From Cytophagales bacterium (GTDB taxonomy: Bacteria > Bacteroidota > Bacteroidia > Cytophagales > Cyclobacteriaceae), in NCBI GenBank assembly GCA_022360015.1, contig JAKSDQ010000062.1, forward strand, positions 1-64,000: DNA of 64,000 nucleotides. The letters run 5' to 3'. Below are positions 47,868 through 58,872 of the stretch, piece after piece; the stretch's first letter is position 1, and each line of letters opens with the position of its first letter. Below the pieces are notes generated by a model. That model saw only the letters and a program-made list of their open reading frames with translations. It did no database searches and was not told where the DNA came from. The position numbers were made by a program, and so were the translations under genes.

Positions 47868-49139
47868 ATGCGCAGGGATACTATTTTATTTGACTTGATC
47901 GACAAGGAAAAAAGAAGACAGGAATCCGGCATAGAATTAATTGCCTCGGAGAATTTTGTGTCAGATCAGGTGCTTGAAGCAATGGGAACCGTGTTAACGA
48001 ATAAATATGCGGAGGGCCTGCCCGGCAAGCGTTACTATGGAGGGTGTGAGGTGGTTGATGAAGTAGAACAAATCGCCATTGACCGGGTTAAGGAATTGTT
48101 CGGGGCAAGTTGGGCGAATGTACAACCCCATTCAGGCGCCCAGGCCAACGCAGCGGTTATGCTGGCCGTGCTTAACCCCGGTGACAAGATTCTTGGATTT
48201 GATCTTTCCCATGGAGGACATTTAACGCATGGCTCAACGGTCAATTTTTCCGGTAAATTGTACAGTCCTTCTTTCTATGGCGTGGGAAAAGAAAGTGGTG
48301 TGATAAACTGGGATGAGGTGGAAGAAATTGCCAAAAGAGAAAAACCCAGGCTCATTATATGCGGAGCATCAGCCTATAGCCGGGATTGGGACTATAAAAG
48401 GTTGAGATCGGTCAGCGATGAAATAGGTGCCTTGCTGTTGGCAGATATTTCACATCCGGCGGGGTTAATTGCCAGGGGTTTGTTAAGCGACCCTCTGGAA
48501 CATTGCCACATAGTTACCACCACCACGCATAAAACATTAAGAGGCCCCAGAGGAGGGCTCATATTGATGGGGGAGGATTTTGAAAACCCCTTTGGCATCA
48601 AAACGCCCAAAGGAAAGGTCAGGATGATGTCCTCCTTACTGGATTCGGGTGTTTTTCCCGGGACTCAGGGAGGTCCCCTTGAACATGTAATTGCCTCCAA
48701 GGCAGTAGCATTTGGCGAAGCATTGAGTGACGCATATATGGAATACATCATCCAGGTACAGAAAAATGCTAAAGCCATGGCGAGGTGCTTTGTTGACAAG
48801 GGCTACGATCTGATTTCCGGTGGTACTGACAACCACCTGATGCTGATTGACCTGCGTTCCAAGGGAATTACCGGCAAAGATGCTGAAAATTCCCTCGTAA
48901 AAGCAGACATTACCATTAACAAAAATATGGTGCCATTTGATGACAAGTCGCCGTTTGTTACCTCGGGTATGCGGGTTGGCACGGCAGCGATTACCACGAG
49001 GGGACTGGTTGAAAATGATATGGCCAAGATCGTAGAACTGATTGACCGTGTTATTGAAAACCATGAGGATGAAAGAGCGATCGGGGAGGTAAAAAAGGAG
49101 GTGAACACATGGATGAGCAGTTATCCGTTATTTAAATAA
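47868..49139 (+). CDS. glyA: Serine hydroxymethyltransferase
   Basis: '[40 protein letters not shown]', '[18 protein letters not shown]'. Confidence 0.98.
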   Translation: MRRDTILFDLIDKEKRRQESGIELIASENFVSDQVLEAMGTVLTNKYAEGLPGKRYYGGCEVVDEVEQIAIDRVKELFGASWANVQPHSGAQANAAVMLAVLNPGDKILGFDLSHGGHLTHGSTVNFSGKLYSPSFYGVGKESGVINWDEVEEIAKREKPRLIICGASAYSRDWDYKRLRSVSDEIGALLLADISHPAGLIARGLLSDPLEHCHIVTTTTHKTLRGPRGGLILMGEDFENPFGIKTPKGKVRMMSSLLDSGVFPGTQGGPLEHVIASKAVAFGEALSDAYMEYIIQVQKNAKAMARCFVDKGYDLISGGTDNHLMLIDLRSKGITGKDAENSLVKADITINKNMVPFDDKSPFVTSGMRVGTAAITTRGLVENDMAKIVELIDRVIENHEDERAIGEVKKEVNTWMSSYPLFK

Positions 49140-49173
49140 TTTTTGACCATTTAAGGTGTCAACAGGAAAAGAA

Positions 49174-49965
49174 ATGTCTTTTTTAGACCACCTGGAAGAG
49201 CTCAGGTGGCATATAGTGAGATCAGTGATTGCAGTGTTTGTATTTGCTGTTACCGCTTTTTTGCTAAAAGATTTTGTCTGGGGCACACTTATACTAGGGC
49301 CTACCAAACCCGATTTTTTAACTTTCCGGGTCTTATGTAAAATAGGAGAGATCACCGGGTCGAATGTTTTGTGTATTGAGGAACTGGATTTTGTTATCCA
49401 AAGCAGGAAAGTTACAGGGCAATTTACCATGCACCTGACCTCTTCCTTCGTTATCGGGATCATTTGCGCTTTTCCTTACACTTTCTGGGAGTTCTGGCGT
49501 TTTATCAGCCCGGGACTTTATGAGCAGGAAAGAAAGGTAAGCCGGGGGGCGGTCTTTTTTGTAAGCGTTTTGTTCATGAGTGGAGTATTGTTTGGATATT
49601 ACGTAATTACACCGCTTTCATTCAACTTTATGGTCAATTACAAAGTGTCTGACGCGATATCCAATGAATTTGATATTACCTATTTCGTTACTTTTATTAC
49701 TACCCTGGTACTGGCATGCGGCATCCTTTTCCAGATTCCGGTAGTCACACTTTTTCTTTCCAAAGCGGGCATTGTCACCCCGGAATTTTTGAAGAAATAC
49801 AGAAGGCATGCCATAGTGATCATATTATTCGTCGCGGCTCTCCTCACTCCTCCCGATATAATCAGTCAGATTTTGATTGCCATTCCCTTGACAATTTTGT
49901 ATGAATTTAGTATCTCTATATCAGCAAGGGTTGAAAAAAAGAGATTAAAGGAATTAGAATCATAA
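49174..49965 (+). CDS. tatC: Sec-independent (Tat) translocase TatC
   Basis: 'MSFLDHLEELRWHIVRSVIAV' and 'FPYTFWEFWRFISPGLYEQER'; start reassigned to the internal Met at 49174. Confidence 0.96.
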   Translation: MSFLDHLEELRWHIVRSVIAVFVFAVTAFLLKDFVWGTLILGPTKPDFLTFRVLCKIGEITGSNVLCIEELDFVIQSRKVTGQFTMHLTSSFVIGIICAFPYTFWEFWRFISPGLYEQERKVSRGAVFFVSVLFMSGVLFGYYVITPLSFNFMVNYKVSDAISNEFDITYFVTFITTLVLACGILFQIPVVTLFLSKAGIVTPEFLKKYRRHAIVIILFVAALLTPPDIISQILIAIPLTILYEFSISISARVEKKRLKELES

Positions 49966-49976
49966 ACAGGAAAAAA

Positions 49977-50414
49977 ATGAGTACGAAAATTGCCATTGGA
50001 GGAGACCATGCAGGTTATGAATATAAGCAACGCCTGGTAGAGAAACTAGAAAAAGAAGGCGTCAGTGTAAAGGATTTCGGACCCTTTAGTCCCGACTCGG
50101 TAGATTATCCTGATTTTGTACACCCGGTTGCCATGGCGGTCGAGAGCGGCCAGTCCGAATTTGGCCTGTTGATATGCGGCAGTGGCAATGGTGTGGCTAT
50201 CACTGCCAATAAACATCAGGGCATCAGAGCCGCAGTATGTTGGAAAGAAGAACTTGCCGCCCTGGCCAGGCAACATAATGATGCCAATGTGTTGTGCCTT
50301 CCGGCAAGATTCATTGAATTTTCACTGGCTGAGAAAATTGTAGACACGTTTTTTTCGTCTGACTTTGAAGGCGGCAGACACGCCAGAAGGGTCGCCAAAA
50401 TCGCCTGTTTATAA
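49977..50414 (+). CDS. rpiB: Ribose 5-phosphate isomerase B
   Basis: 'IAIGGDHAGYEYKQRLVEKLEKEGVSVKDFGPFS', 'GLLICGSGNGVAITANKHQGIRAAVCW'. Confidence 0.96.
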   Translation: MSTKIAIGGDHAGYEYKQRLVEKLEKEGVSVKDFGPFSPDSVDYPDFVHPVAMAVESGQSEFGLLICGSGNGVAITANKHQGIRAAVCWKEELAALARQHNDANVLCLPARFIEFSLAEKIVDTFFSSDFEGGRHARRVAKIACL

Positions 50415-50509
50415 TCTTCTGAATGTGGAGGCGCGATCCTTCGAACCTGCGAATGGTAGGTATCTCCTGCAATTGTCTCTGGTAACACCCGAGTATCTTC
50501 GTGCCTGGA

Positions 50510-50662
50510 TGTCTTTGTGGTTCGCCATTTTTCTACCACGGAGGCACCAAGACACAAAGAGAAACAGCCGTTTTGCCTGTAAATAAAATAAAAATACGGG
50601 TACATGCTTAAGTGGCAAAACACCCACGGACACTTGCGCCGGTCACTTCATTTGCTTTTGAA
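50510..50662. repeat. Dispersed 'CACCAAGACACAAAG' element, copy B (diverged)
   Basis: gtctttgtggttcgccatttttctaccacggaggcaccaagacacaaagaga...tgcctgtaa...gcttaagtggcaaaacacccacggacacttgcgcc...cacttcatttgct; parallels 27590-27775. Confidence 0.8.
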
Positions 50663-50708
50663 ATAAAATTTTTTGATTACCGGGACTTGAAATACGGTGA
50701 TCCGAAAG

Positions 50709-52130
50709 TTATGGCTTTACGACCGGCCGTTTGACATAAACCTTCCCGTTTTCCCGCGACTGGTAGGCCTTTTTTATGGTAGGCATTTTATTCATGACCT
50801 CGACCATCACCCCTTTTTCATCGATAATAACCTCGGGTAGCTCCCTTTGAAAATTTTTGTAGATAGCGGTAAGGTTATCAAAATACTGCGAGTAATTTAA
50901 ATGCAATTTTGACAAATCCCAGTTAAAATAGGGAGTGGCCAGACTGGCACTTTGGTAAATGCTGTAGTCTTTCCCCAGGTATAGAATTTTTTTACCCCTG
51001 ACCAGGTCGTCCCACCGGGTAGTGCCCACCTCAAGGTCATCGTAACTAATGTATTTCATCACAAAACCTGTTTTTTGGTAGGTGCTGATATTGATGAAAA
51101 GCATTCCTCCTAAAAAGATAGCAAAAAGTACTTCAGCCTTCCATTTTGCGCGGATATTCAAAAAATAATGTGTCAGAAAAAAAGCTATGGGTGGAATTGT
51201 TATGATCAGTTGAAACGGGGCACGCTCTTTATTAAATAGCCAGGCCAGGGCTGCAAAGAATAAAATGATTAACATCAGCTTCTGTATTCTCTCCTGTTGG
51301 TTCGTAAAACGGATAGAACGTAATGTTTTTGTAATGGCCACCAATGCGAAACCAAAAGGAATTATGAGAATACACAAATAAAATACCGGCTCAAGATAGT
51401 TATGGCTGCTTACATTGAAAATGGAAAATACAAAATCAATGTAAAACTCTTTCATACCCCCTTGCAGATAATAGTATATCCATGTTATTATGATGGGTAA
51501 GCCATACCCGAAAGTAAGGAGTAAATATCGCCGGATACTGGTAGCAGTCAGGAAGGTGTAGGCGACATAGACAGCGATCAGCACCATAAATGAAGGATAG
51601 TAAAACAAATTGGCTACCCCCAGATACAAGCCTGTATAAAGAACAAGTTGGTCATTTCTGGTATCACTCAAATGTGTGATAATATTGTCGAGCGCCAGCA
51701 AAATAAAAGTCAAACCCATCAATACGGGTGAAAGGAGATAAAAGTCAAAGAAAAGGTTCATTAAAATCACATACAAAAACGCTGGCAGATAGGTGTTTTC
51801 ATTGTAGGCCCTGTGTTTAAGAAGCAGGTTATTAAAGATGATAGCCTGGAAAAACACCAGGAACAGTGATAAGATGTGATTGGTAAGAGGAGATCTGTCG
51901 AAAACACTGTCGATAAAACGGTAAACTGCCGCTGACAGTGGGGGGAAATTATCCCAGAGATCCACATATAGCACCGAGTCTCCGGATAATTTTTCACCCA
52001 TGACCATCCATTTTAGTTCCGAAATATGTTCGGGAAATTCACCTGAAAAAATTGTAAGCCTTACCAAAACCAAAAAAGCAAAAATCACAGCTAATCGGTA
52101 AGGATCATTTATTCTGAAATAGCTTAGCAA
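50709..52130 (-). CDS. Multi-pass membrane protein (DUF6427-like)
   Basis: Many hydrophobic segments; 'ELKWMVMGEKLSGDSVLYVDLWDNFPPLSAAVYRFID' is glycosyltransferase-C-like in layout. Confidence 0.75.
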   Translation of the reverse strand: MLSYFRINDPYRLAVIFAFLVLVRLTIFSGEFPEHISELKWMVMGEKLSGDSVLYVDLWDNFPPLSAAVYRFIDSVFDRSPLTNHILSLFLVFFQAIIFNNLLLKHRAYNENTYLPAFLYVILMNLFFDFYLLSPVLMGLTFILLALDNIITHLSDTRNDQLVLYTGLYLGVANLFYYPSFMVLIAVYVAYTFLTATSIRRYLLLTFGYGLPIIITWIYYYLQGGMKEFYIDFVFSIFNVSSHNYLEPVFYLCILIIPFGFALVAITKTLRSIRFTNQQERIQKLMLIILFFAALAWLFNKERAPFQLIITIPPIAFFLTHYFLNIRAKWKAEVLFAIFLGGMLFINISTYQKTGFVMKYISYDDLEVGTTRWDDLVRGKKILYLGKDYSIYQSASLATPYFNWDLSKLHLNYSQYFDNLTAIYKNFQRELPEVIIDEKGVMVEVMNKMPTIKKAYQSRENGKVYVKRPVVKP

Positions 52131-52319
52131 ACGAAGTTACATTTAAGTATTTTATCCTTTCCTGAATTTTTGTAAAAATAAGGTTCAATTTTTAATTCTC
52201 AAACGGCCATCTTAATTAAAGATAGGAATTAATTTAGGTAAAAACCGGGAGTTGATTTCCACTGTTTATTAAAATATACTAATATTGACGAAATTTACCG
52301 TTTGTTTATCTAATCATAT

Positions 52320-52709
52320 ATGGCGGACAGCAAAAGACAAAAGAAGTATTCCCGGCTGATACAGAAAGATTTAGGTGAAATTTTTCAGCGGGAGGGGAGA
52401 GGCCTTTTTGACAAAGCCTTTGTTACAATCACCGAGGTCGTCATGAGTCCTGACCTGAGCTTAGCCAAAGGTTATGTAAGTGCTTTGATGACGCCGGACA
52501 AAAGGCAACTGGTGGAGCACCTGAACAATCGCAAATATGAAATCAGGGGTTTTCTTGGTCATAAAATCGGAAAACATGTAAAGGCGATTCCGGAGTTACA
52601 CTTTTATTTGGATAATGCCCCGGATCACGCCGACAGGATAGACAAAGTGTTTAAAGAGCTTCAAATACCGGATGAAAAAACGGATGGTAGTGATGATGTT
52701 GAAACGTAA
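52320..52709 (+). CDS. rbfA: 30S ribosome-binding factor RbfA
   Basis: 'RQKKYSRLIQKDLGEIFQREG', 'ITEVVMSPDLSLAKGYVS'. Confidence 0.94.
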   Translation: MADSKRQKKYSRLIQKDLGEIFQREGRGLFDKAFVTITEVVMSPDLSLAKGYVSALMTPDKRQLVEHLNNRKYEIRGFLGHKIGKHVKAIPELHFYLDNAPDHADRIDKVFKELQIPDEKTDGSDDVET

Positions 52710-52721
52710 AACATTTTAAGG

Positions 52722-53945
52722 TTGAATTTACCCTATTTTATTGCCAAGAGATATTTTCAGTCCAAGAAAAAACGAAATTTCATCAATGTAATTTCAAAAA
52801 TTTCCATGTTTGGCGTGGCAATCGGTACTATGGCTCTGGTCATAGCTTTGTCAGTCATGAACGGACTTAAGGAAAACATCAGGTCACTGTATGGTTCCTT
52901 TGATCCGGAGATTAAAATTTCCGCCAGTTCAGGTAAATCTTTTGAGATGACAGAAGCGTTACTTACTGCCATTAACAGCGTTGAAGGGGTTGAGTTAGTG
53001 ACCGAAGTGGTGGAAGATAATGCCCTCATTGAATATCAGGATGATCAGGTCATTGTAAAGATTAAAGGTGTAGGCGAAAATTTTCTTTCGGAAAAGCGTC
53101 TCAAAGATCAGATAATTGAGGGGGAGCTGAAACTGAGCGAAGGTAAAATAAGATATGCGATCATTGGAAGAGCTACCCAACTGGCTTTATCCATTCCACC
53201 TGAAAATGAGTTTAATCCATTAAAAGTTTACTACCCTAAAGCCCTCAAAATAGGTGCCGTAGATCCTGGCGACCTTTTCAAGCAAAAAAGCATTATGCCC
53301 GGAGCGGTGTTTGCAATTGAACAGCAATATACAGAAGAGTACGTCTTTGTTCCGCTTGATTTTGCCTTGGATTTATTTGGAATGAAAGATCAGCGCACTT
53401 CTTTGGAAATAAAAACCGGTGCACGGTATAATGTGAAAGGTGTTCAGAGAAGACTAAAATCTTTATTAGGAAGTGAATTTGAGGTATTGAACGGAGATGA
53501 GCAACATGCAAGTCTGTTGAGGGCCATTCGTATTGAAAAGTTATTTGTATTTCTGGTTTTTTCATTCATACTGGCCATTGCTTCTTTTAACACTTTTTTT
53601 GCATTGACCATGCTGGGGATTGAAAAGAAAAAGGATATGGCAATTCTCCATTCCCTGGGAGCATCGAGAAACTTGATCAAAAGAATCTTTCTCTCAGAAG
53701 GAGCGATCATCGCCTTTACCGGTGCTTTTTTTGGGTTGTTACTGGGCTTAACATTACTGTTTTTGCAGCAGGAATTCGGATTGGTTTCTATGGGCATGCA
53801 ATCTTCAATTCTGGAAGCATATCCTGTGAAAATGCAATTCACGGATTTTCTTTACACCGCAATCAGCATTATTATTATCACATTCCTCGCTTCGTACCGC
53901 CCGGCCCTTCAGTCCTCCAGAATAAAAATAGGAGAAAACTTATAA
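52722..53945 (+). CDS. LolC/LolE-like FtsX-domain ABC transporter permease (TTG start)
   Basis: 'FIAKRYFQSKKKRNFINVISKISMFGVAIGTMALVIALSVMNGL', C-terminal FtsX domain. Confidence 0.93.
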   Translation: MNLPYFIAKRYFQSKKKRNFINVISKISMFGVAIGTMALVIALSVMNGLKENIRSLYGSFDPEIKISASSGKSFEMTEALLTAINSVEGVELVTEVVEDNALIEYQDDQVIVKIKGVGENFLSEKRLKDQIIEGELKLSEGKIRYAIIGRATQLALSIPPENEFNPLKVYYPKALKIGAVDPGDLFKQKSIMPGAVFAIEQQYTEEYVFVPLDFALDLFGMKDQRTSLEIKTGARYNVKGVQRRLKSLLGSEFEVLNGDEQHASLLRAIRIEKLFVFLVFSFILAIASFNTFFALTMLGIEKKKDMAILHSLGASRNLIKRIFLSEGAIIAFTGAFFGLLLGLTLLFLQQEFGLVSMGMQSSILEAYPVKMQFTDFLYTAISIIIITFLASYRPALQSSRIKIGENL

Positions 53946-54144
53946 TGTATTTTCAAATGTTCGTGTTCTTCGAATGTATTAAACCCTGCCCTTTTTTAAG
54001 CATATTGTAATTTTTGAGTGTTTTTTTAAAATTATCGTAACTTTTTTGCTAAACTTTTAGCAAAGACTCTATGTTACATAATTTGTAATTTTTTATGACT
54101 TATAATATTTTTTTTTTATTTTGCGATTTAGTTGAAATTAAAAA

Positions 54145-57090
54145 ATGGTAGTATCCACCGCCAAACCGTTTAGAATAATTTATTCGCTTTTTGAGCATGA
54201 ATACCTGGGTTATCTGTTTGAATCATTTGTGGTTCAGTTAGATACAAAAGGAAAGCTGACTTTTGTTCATCAAAACATCTCCTCTCAGAACGCCAAGGAG
54301 TTTGCCGCAGGCCTCGACAGCCACGATTATGAATTGATCAGGCTGATGGATTCAATGCAACAAGATGCCGTAATAAAGTTTTATCACAAAAAGAAGATTA
54401 AACCTGCCGAGTTTTTTCCCAAGGTGTTTCATCCCGAAAGGGGGAACAAGGATTTGCAGCAAGAAATCGAACGCTATCTGGGAAGACGGCGTGCGAAAAT
54501 ACTATGCCTGTTACAGGGGAAGGAATTGTATGAAATGAATAACGATGGGGAACCTGCCGGAAACAGGATCGATATTCTTGAAAAGGAGGCTACCATATTA
54601 TTTCATTTCAGGAGAAATGAAGGAAACACGCATTATTTTCCTACCATCAAATACGATGGTGAAAAGGTGGATTTCCAATATAAAGGCGCCTATATAATTT
54701 GTAATGAACCCGCCTGGATGGTGGTAGACCGTAAACTTTATCATTTCAAGGGTCAGGTGGATGGCAAAAAACTGATCCCTTTTATCAATAAAAAGTTTAT
54801 TGAGATTCCCAAAAAAGTCGAAGACACTTACTACAAGAAGTTTGTAGCACCCCTGGTAGCATCTTTTGATGTTTATGCCAAAGGGTTTGACATTGTAACT
54901 GCCAGCCCGGAACCTGTGCCGGTGTTAACCTTTTCGGAACTAAGCAGAGTGGGGAATACTATGGATCTTTTTTCCAAAAATGGCCATGGTGTGGCGCTGG
55001 CTGAAGAGGATCGGGGCGGCACCATACTGTTCAGGTTAGGCTTTAAATACGGGCCTTATAATTTCGGGGCTGACCATTTGGTGCCCACGAGTGTAAAAGT
55101 GGAAAAGGATGGCAATAATTATGTTTTTCATCGCATCAGCCGGCAACTCGATAAGGAAAAACGGTTTTTATCCATGCTGCGTGACAAAGGTTTTATTGCC
55201 AAAAACGCGGTTTTGAGCTGGCCAAAATTACAGGCTTTTACCTGGATCAGAAAGTACAAAGATCAATTGGAAAAGGAAGGGTTTGTTATCAGACAGGATG
55301 CCAACCACGATAAAAAATATTTCCTGGGGGAGCCATCCATCAAAATTGAGGTGAAGGAAAATATTGATTGGTTTGACATTTACGCCATTGTAAAATTCGG
55401 GGAATACGAAATTCCGTTTAATGAGCTCAGGAAAAGAATTCTCAAAAAACGACAGGAGATAATTTTACCAAATGGGGAAATTGCGGTGATACCGGAAAAA
55501 TGGCTTATCGAGTACTCGGAACTTTTTGCCTTCATGGAGGAAAAAGAGAAAGGGCTGGATGATCTGACGTTGAAAAAGCATCATTTGGCCTTGGTGAAAG
55601 ATCTTGAAAATGGCAATCTCGCCCAAGTCACTATGAGTCGTAAACTAGAAAAACTCCGGGAATTTGACGAAATAGAAGATTACCCGCTTCCGGAGAAGTT
55701 TATCGGCACCCTCAGGCCTTATCAAAAGGCTGGATATAACTGGCTCCAGTTTCTGAATAAATTTGGCTTTGGAGGCTGTCTGGCAGATGATATGGGCTTG
55801 GGGAAAACGGTTCAGACCCTGGCCATGCTTCAGGCAGAGAAGGAAAATGGTACCGTAAATGCCTCGCTATTGATCATGCCAACCTCTCTGATTTACAACT
55901 GGGAAATGGAGGCAAGAAAATTTACACCACAGCTAAACATCTTTGTGTACACGGGAACGAACAGGCTGAAAGATGTCACCCAATTTGAAAGTTATGATTT
56001 GATTTTGACATCTTACGGAATCAGCCGGCTGGATGTGGAAATTTTGAAAGAATACTACTTCCACCACATTATACTGGACGAATCGCAGGCCATAAAAAAC
56101 CCGAATTCCAATATTGCCAAGTCAGTCAAGCAATTAAAATCAAAGCACAGATTAATTCTTACAGGTACGCCATTAGAAAACAGTACCCTGGATTTATGGT
56201 CACAAATGTCTTTCATTAACCCGGGATTATTGGGAAACCAATCCTTTTTTAAAAATGAGTTTTTGACACCGATCGAAAAGAAGCGGGACCAGAACAAGAC
56301 CATCAAGCTAAACTCCATTATCAAACCATTTATTTTAAGGAGGCATAAATCCCAGGTGGCCCGTGAACTTCCGGAAAAGATAGAAAACATCCGGTACTGT
56401 ACCATGACCACCATGCAGGAAGAGCATTACGAGGAGGCTAAGTCGTTTTACCGGAATAAGATATTGGAGCATATTGACTCTCACGGTGTCAATAACTCCC
56501 AGTTTCTGTTATTGCAAGGTTTGACCAAACTGCGCCAGATTGCCAATCATCCACGCATGGTGACCGAAGATTATGGGGGTGACTCCGGTAAACTGGATGA
56601 AAGCACCGGTATGTTAATGAATGCCATCTCTAAGGGTCACAAAATGCTGGTGTTCAGTCAGTTTGTTAAACACCTTTCTATTTTCAGAACTTTTCTGGAT
56701 AACCAAAAGATTGCGTATGTTTACCTGGATGGGACAACCAAAGACCGCAAGACCCAGGTGGAGCGATTCCAAAACGAAAAAGATCTTAAAATTTTCCTTA
56801 TTTCCCTGAAAGCAGGTGGATTAGGACTAAATCTAACCCAAGCGGATTATGTTTTTATCCTGGATCCCTGGTGGAACCCGGCCATTGAAGCGCAGGCAGT
56901 AGACAGGGCACACCGGATCGGTCAGAAAAATACGGTATTCACCTATAAGTTCATCTCTAAAAATACAGTAGAGGAAAAAATATTGCTTCTGCAAAAAAAT
57001 AAGCTGAAGCTGGCCAATGATTTGATTTCCACGGAAGAAAGCTTTGTTAAAAACCTATCCAAAGAAGATATCGAGTCTTTGTTTGAATAA
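54145..57090 (+). CDS. SNF2-family DEAD/DEAH helicase
   Basis: 'GGCLADDMGLGKTVQTLAML', 'ILDESQAIKNPNS', 'DPWWNPAIEAQAVDRAHRIGQ'. Confidence 0.96.
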   Translation: MVVSTAKPFRIIYSLFEHEYLGYLFESFVVQLDTKGKLTFVHQNISSQNAKEFAAGLDSHDYELIRLMDSMQQDAVIKFYHKKKIKPAEFFPKVFHPERGNKDLQQEIERYLGRRRAKILCLLQGKELYEMNNDGEPAGNRIDILEKEATILFHFRRNEGNTHYFPTIKYDGEKVDFQYKGAYIICNEPAWMVVDRKLYHFKGQVDGKKLIPFINKKFIEIPKKVEDTYYKKFVAPLVASFDVYAKGFDIVTASPEPVPVLTFSELSRVGNTMDLFSKNGHGVALAEEDRGGTILFRLGFKYGPYNFGADHLVPTSVKVEKDGNNYVFHRISRQLDKEKRFLSMLRDKGFIAKNAVLSWPKLQAFTWIRKYKDQLEKEGFVIRQDANHDKKYFLGEPSIKIEVKENIDWFDIYAIVKFGEYEIPFNELRKRILKKRQEIILPNGEIAVIPEKWLIEYSELFAFMEEKEKGLDDLTLKKHHLALVKDLENGNLAQVTMSRKLEKLREFDEIEDYPLPEKFIGTLRPYQKAGYNWLQFLNKFGFGGCLADDMGLGKTVQTLAMLQAEKENGTVNASLLIMPTSLIYNWEMEARKFTPQLNIFVYTGTNRLKDVTQFESYDLILTSYGISRLDVEILKEYYFHHIILDESQAIKNPNSNIAKSVKQLKSKHRLILTGTPLENSTLDLWSQMSFINPGLLGNQSFFKNEFLTPIEKKRDQNKTIKLNSIIKPFILRRHKSQVARELPEKIENIRYCTMTTMQEEHYEEAKSFYRNKILEHIDSHGVNNSQFLLLQGLTKLRQIANHPRMVTEDYGGDSGKLDESTGMLMNAISKGHKMLVFSQFVKHLSIFRTFLDNQKIAYVYLDGTTKDRKTQVERFQNEKDLKIFLISLKAGGLGLNLTQADYVFILDPWWNPAIEAQAVDRAHRIGQKNTVFTYKFISKNTVEEKILLLQKNKLKLANDLISTEESFVKNLSKEDIESLFE

Positions 57091-57105
57091 TTAAAACTAT
57101 TACGA

Positions 57106-57138
57106 AGTCATCGTATGGCTCCAAGCCATACGATGACT
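57106..57138. repeat. Palindromic hairpin element, copy 2
   Basis: agtcatcgtatggct-cca-agccatacgatgact, perfect 15-bp arms; same family as 9439-9473. Confidence 0.9.
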
Positions 57139-57177
57139 AGCCCGCTGCTCAGGGGGCACAATGCATTGTATTAACTA

Positions 57178-58872
57178 TCATTTAACAAACAATGGCGGAT
57201 GTTTTTCATCAAAACCGGTGGCATGCTGAAACATGCTGGCCACTGCCAGAATAGCAGCTTCATCGTATAAATTTCCGATAAAACTTATGCTGGCAGGACT
57301 CCCATTTTCATTAAAACCATTTGGGGTTACCACGCATGGATGACCGGTTAGATTGGTAATGAGTAATTGATTGCCCCCAAAACTTGGCGTTACTATCACA
57401 TCGTAATCCCGTATCATTTTAAAAAAGGCACCCTGCAACAAATAACGCAGGCGATTGGCCTGAATATACTCAACGGCTGGAATGTACCTGGCTATTCGAA
57501 AAACATTGGGCCAGGCATTTTTAATTTGTCTTACCAGCAAGGTGTCGCGGTTGTTACGGGTTAAGTCGTCGAATGCCGTGGCGGCTTCTGCACTGAGGAT
57601 AAATGCCAAAGCATCGGCGGGAATGTCTTCCGGGAGGTTTACAGGGAAGAGGGTGGCTCCGAGATCTTTTAGCACTTTTAAGCTCAATGAGTCATTTTGT
57701 TTGTTTCCATAGTCTCTTTCAAACAATGATTTAAAATATCCAACCTTCATATTTTTAAGGTTAATATCATTTCTGTAATTAAATGGCAGGTCTTTTAAGG
57801 TAGCATCCCTTGGATCCGGACCCCGAATGGCATTAAAAACAATGGCACAATCCTCGGCACTGCGGCAGATAGGTCCGATTTTATCCATGCTCCAGCTCAG
57901 CGCCATAGCGCCATGCCTGCTAACCCTGCCATAAGTAGGTCTGAGTCCGGTTACTCCACACCGGGTGGAAGGCGATACAATGGAACCCCATGTTTCGGTG
58001 CCGATTGAAAAACCCACCAGGCCCGCAGCGGTAGCCGATGCCGAACCGGCTGAAGATCCACTGGATCCTTGTGCCGGATTCCATGGGTTTTTGGTGATAC
58101 CCCCAAACCATACATCGCCCCAGGCCAGGGCCCCCATCGTCAATTTCGCTACAAGTACTGCCCCGGCTGCTTCGAGTTTAGAAACCACAGTAGCAGTTTC
58201 ATTGATTGCCTGATCCTTAAAAGGCATGGCGCCCCAGGTGGTTTTGTAGCCTTCGACTGCCAGTAAATCTTTTACGCCATATGGAATACCATGCAAAGGG
58301 CCTTTGTATCTCCCAGCCGCAATTTCCACGTCAGCCTGTTTTGCCTGCCTCAGGGCCAGGGTTTCGGTAATGGTGACTACGCATTGCAAAGTGTCACCAT
58401 ACTTTTTAAGTCTTTCCAGGTATATTTCAGTTAACTCGGTTGAGGTTATCTTTTCATTTTTTATCAGTGAAGCCAATTTCATAACAGGCATAAAAGCCAG
58501 TTCAGCATCTGATTGAGGTCTGGACAACTTGCTATCGTAAGACCAGGAAATGACCTCCTGCTGTTGTTCAAAAGTCATACCCGGCAAAATAGGATTGAAT
58601 ATAACAGCAGGCGGAATATCATTTTCGATGTCAAACTTTCGTATCCGCAGATAGCTTTTGAGATTGTCTTTTACTCCGGTTCTCAGGGAATCTCTCTCCG
58701 ACTTTGTAAAGTGCAGCCCCATAACCTTTCCTGCAATGTCAAGGGAATCTTGAGATGCCGGTTCCTGTGCATAAATAAGGTCAGGCAATAACAGAAAAAC
58801 AGGCAGCAGGAACAAGCTTTTCACACCTGGAGAAGCTTTCAATAAGTATCCGGAAAAGAAACAGGTTTTCAT
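57178..58872 (-). CDS. Amidase (amidase signature family) with signal peptide
   Basis: 'GPLHGIPYGVKDLLAVEGYKTTWG', 'PWNPAQGSSGSSAGSASATAAGLVGFSIGTETWGSIVSPS'. Confidence 0.95.
   Translation of the reverse strand: MKTCFFSGYLLKASPGVKSLFLLPVFLLLPDLIYAQEPASQDSLDIAGKVMGLHFTKSERDSLRTGVKDNLKSYLRIRKFDIENDIPPAVIFNPILPGMTFEQQQEVISWSYDSKLSRPQSDAELAFMPVMKLASLIKNEKITSTELTEIYLERLKKYGDTLQCVVTITETLALRQAKQADVEIAAGRYKGPLHGIPYGVKDLLAVEGYKTTWGAMPFKDQAINETATVVSKLEAAGAVLVAKLTMGALAWGDVWFGGITKNPWNPAQGSSGSSAGSASATAAGLVGFSIGTETWGSIVSPSTRCGVTGLRPTYGRVSRHGAMALSWSMDKIGPICRSAEDCAIVFNAIRGPDPRDATLKDLPFNYRNDINLKNMKVGYFKSLFERDYGNKQNDSLSLKVLKDLGATLFPVNLPEDIPADALAFILSAEAATAFDDLTRNNRDTLLVRQIKNAWPNVFRIARYIPAVEYIQANRLRYLLQGAFFKMIRDYDVIVTPSFGGNQLLITNLTGHPCVVTPNGFNENGSPASISFIGNLYDEAAILAVASMFQHATGFDEKHPPLFVK

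Noticed and set aside
50709-52130. O-antigen/surface polysaccharide cluster around the multi-TM protein
   Set aside because: No glycosyltransferase or sugar-nucleotide genes are adjacent; it is flanked by rpiB and rbfA.
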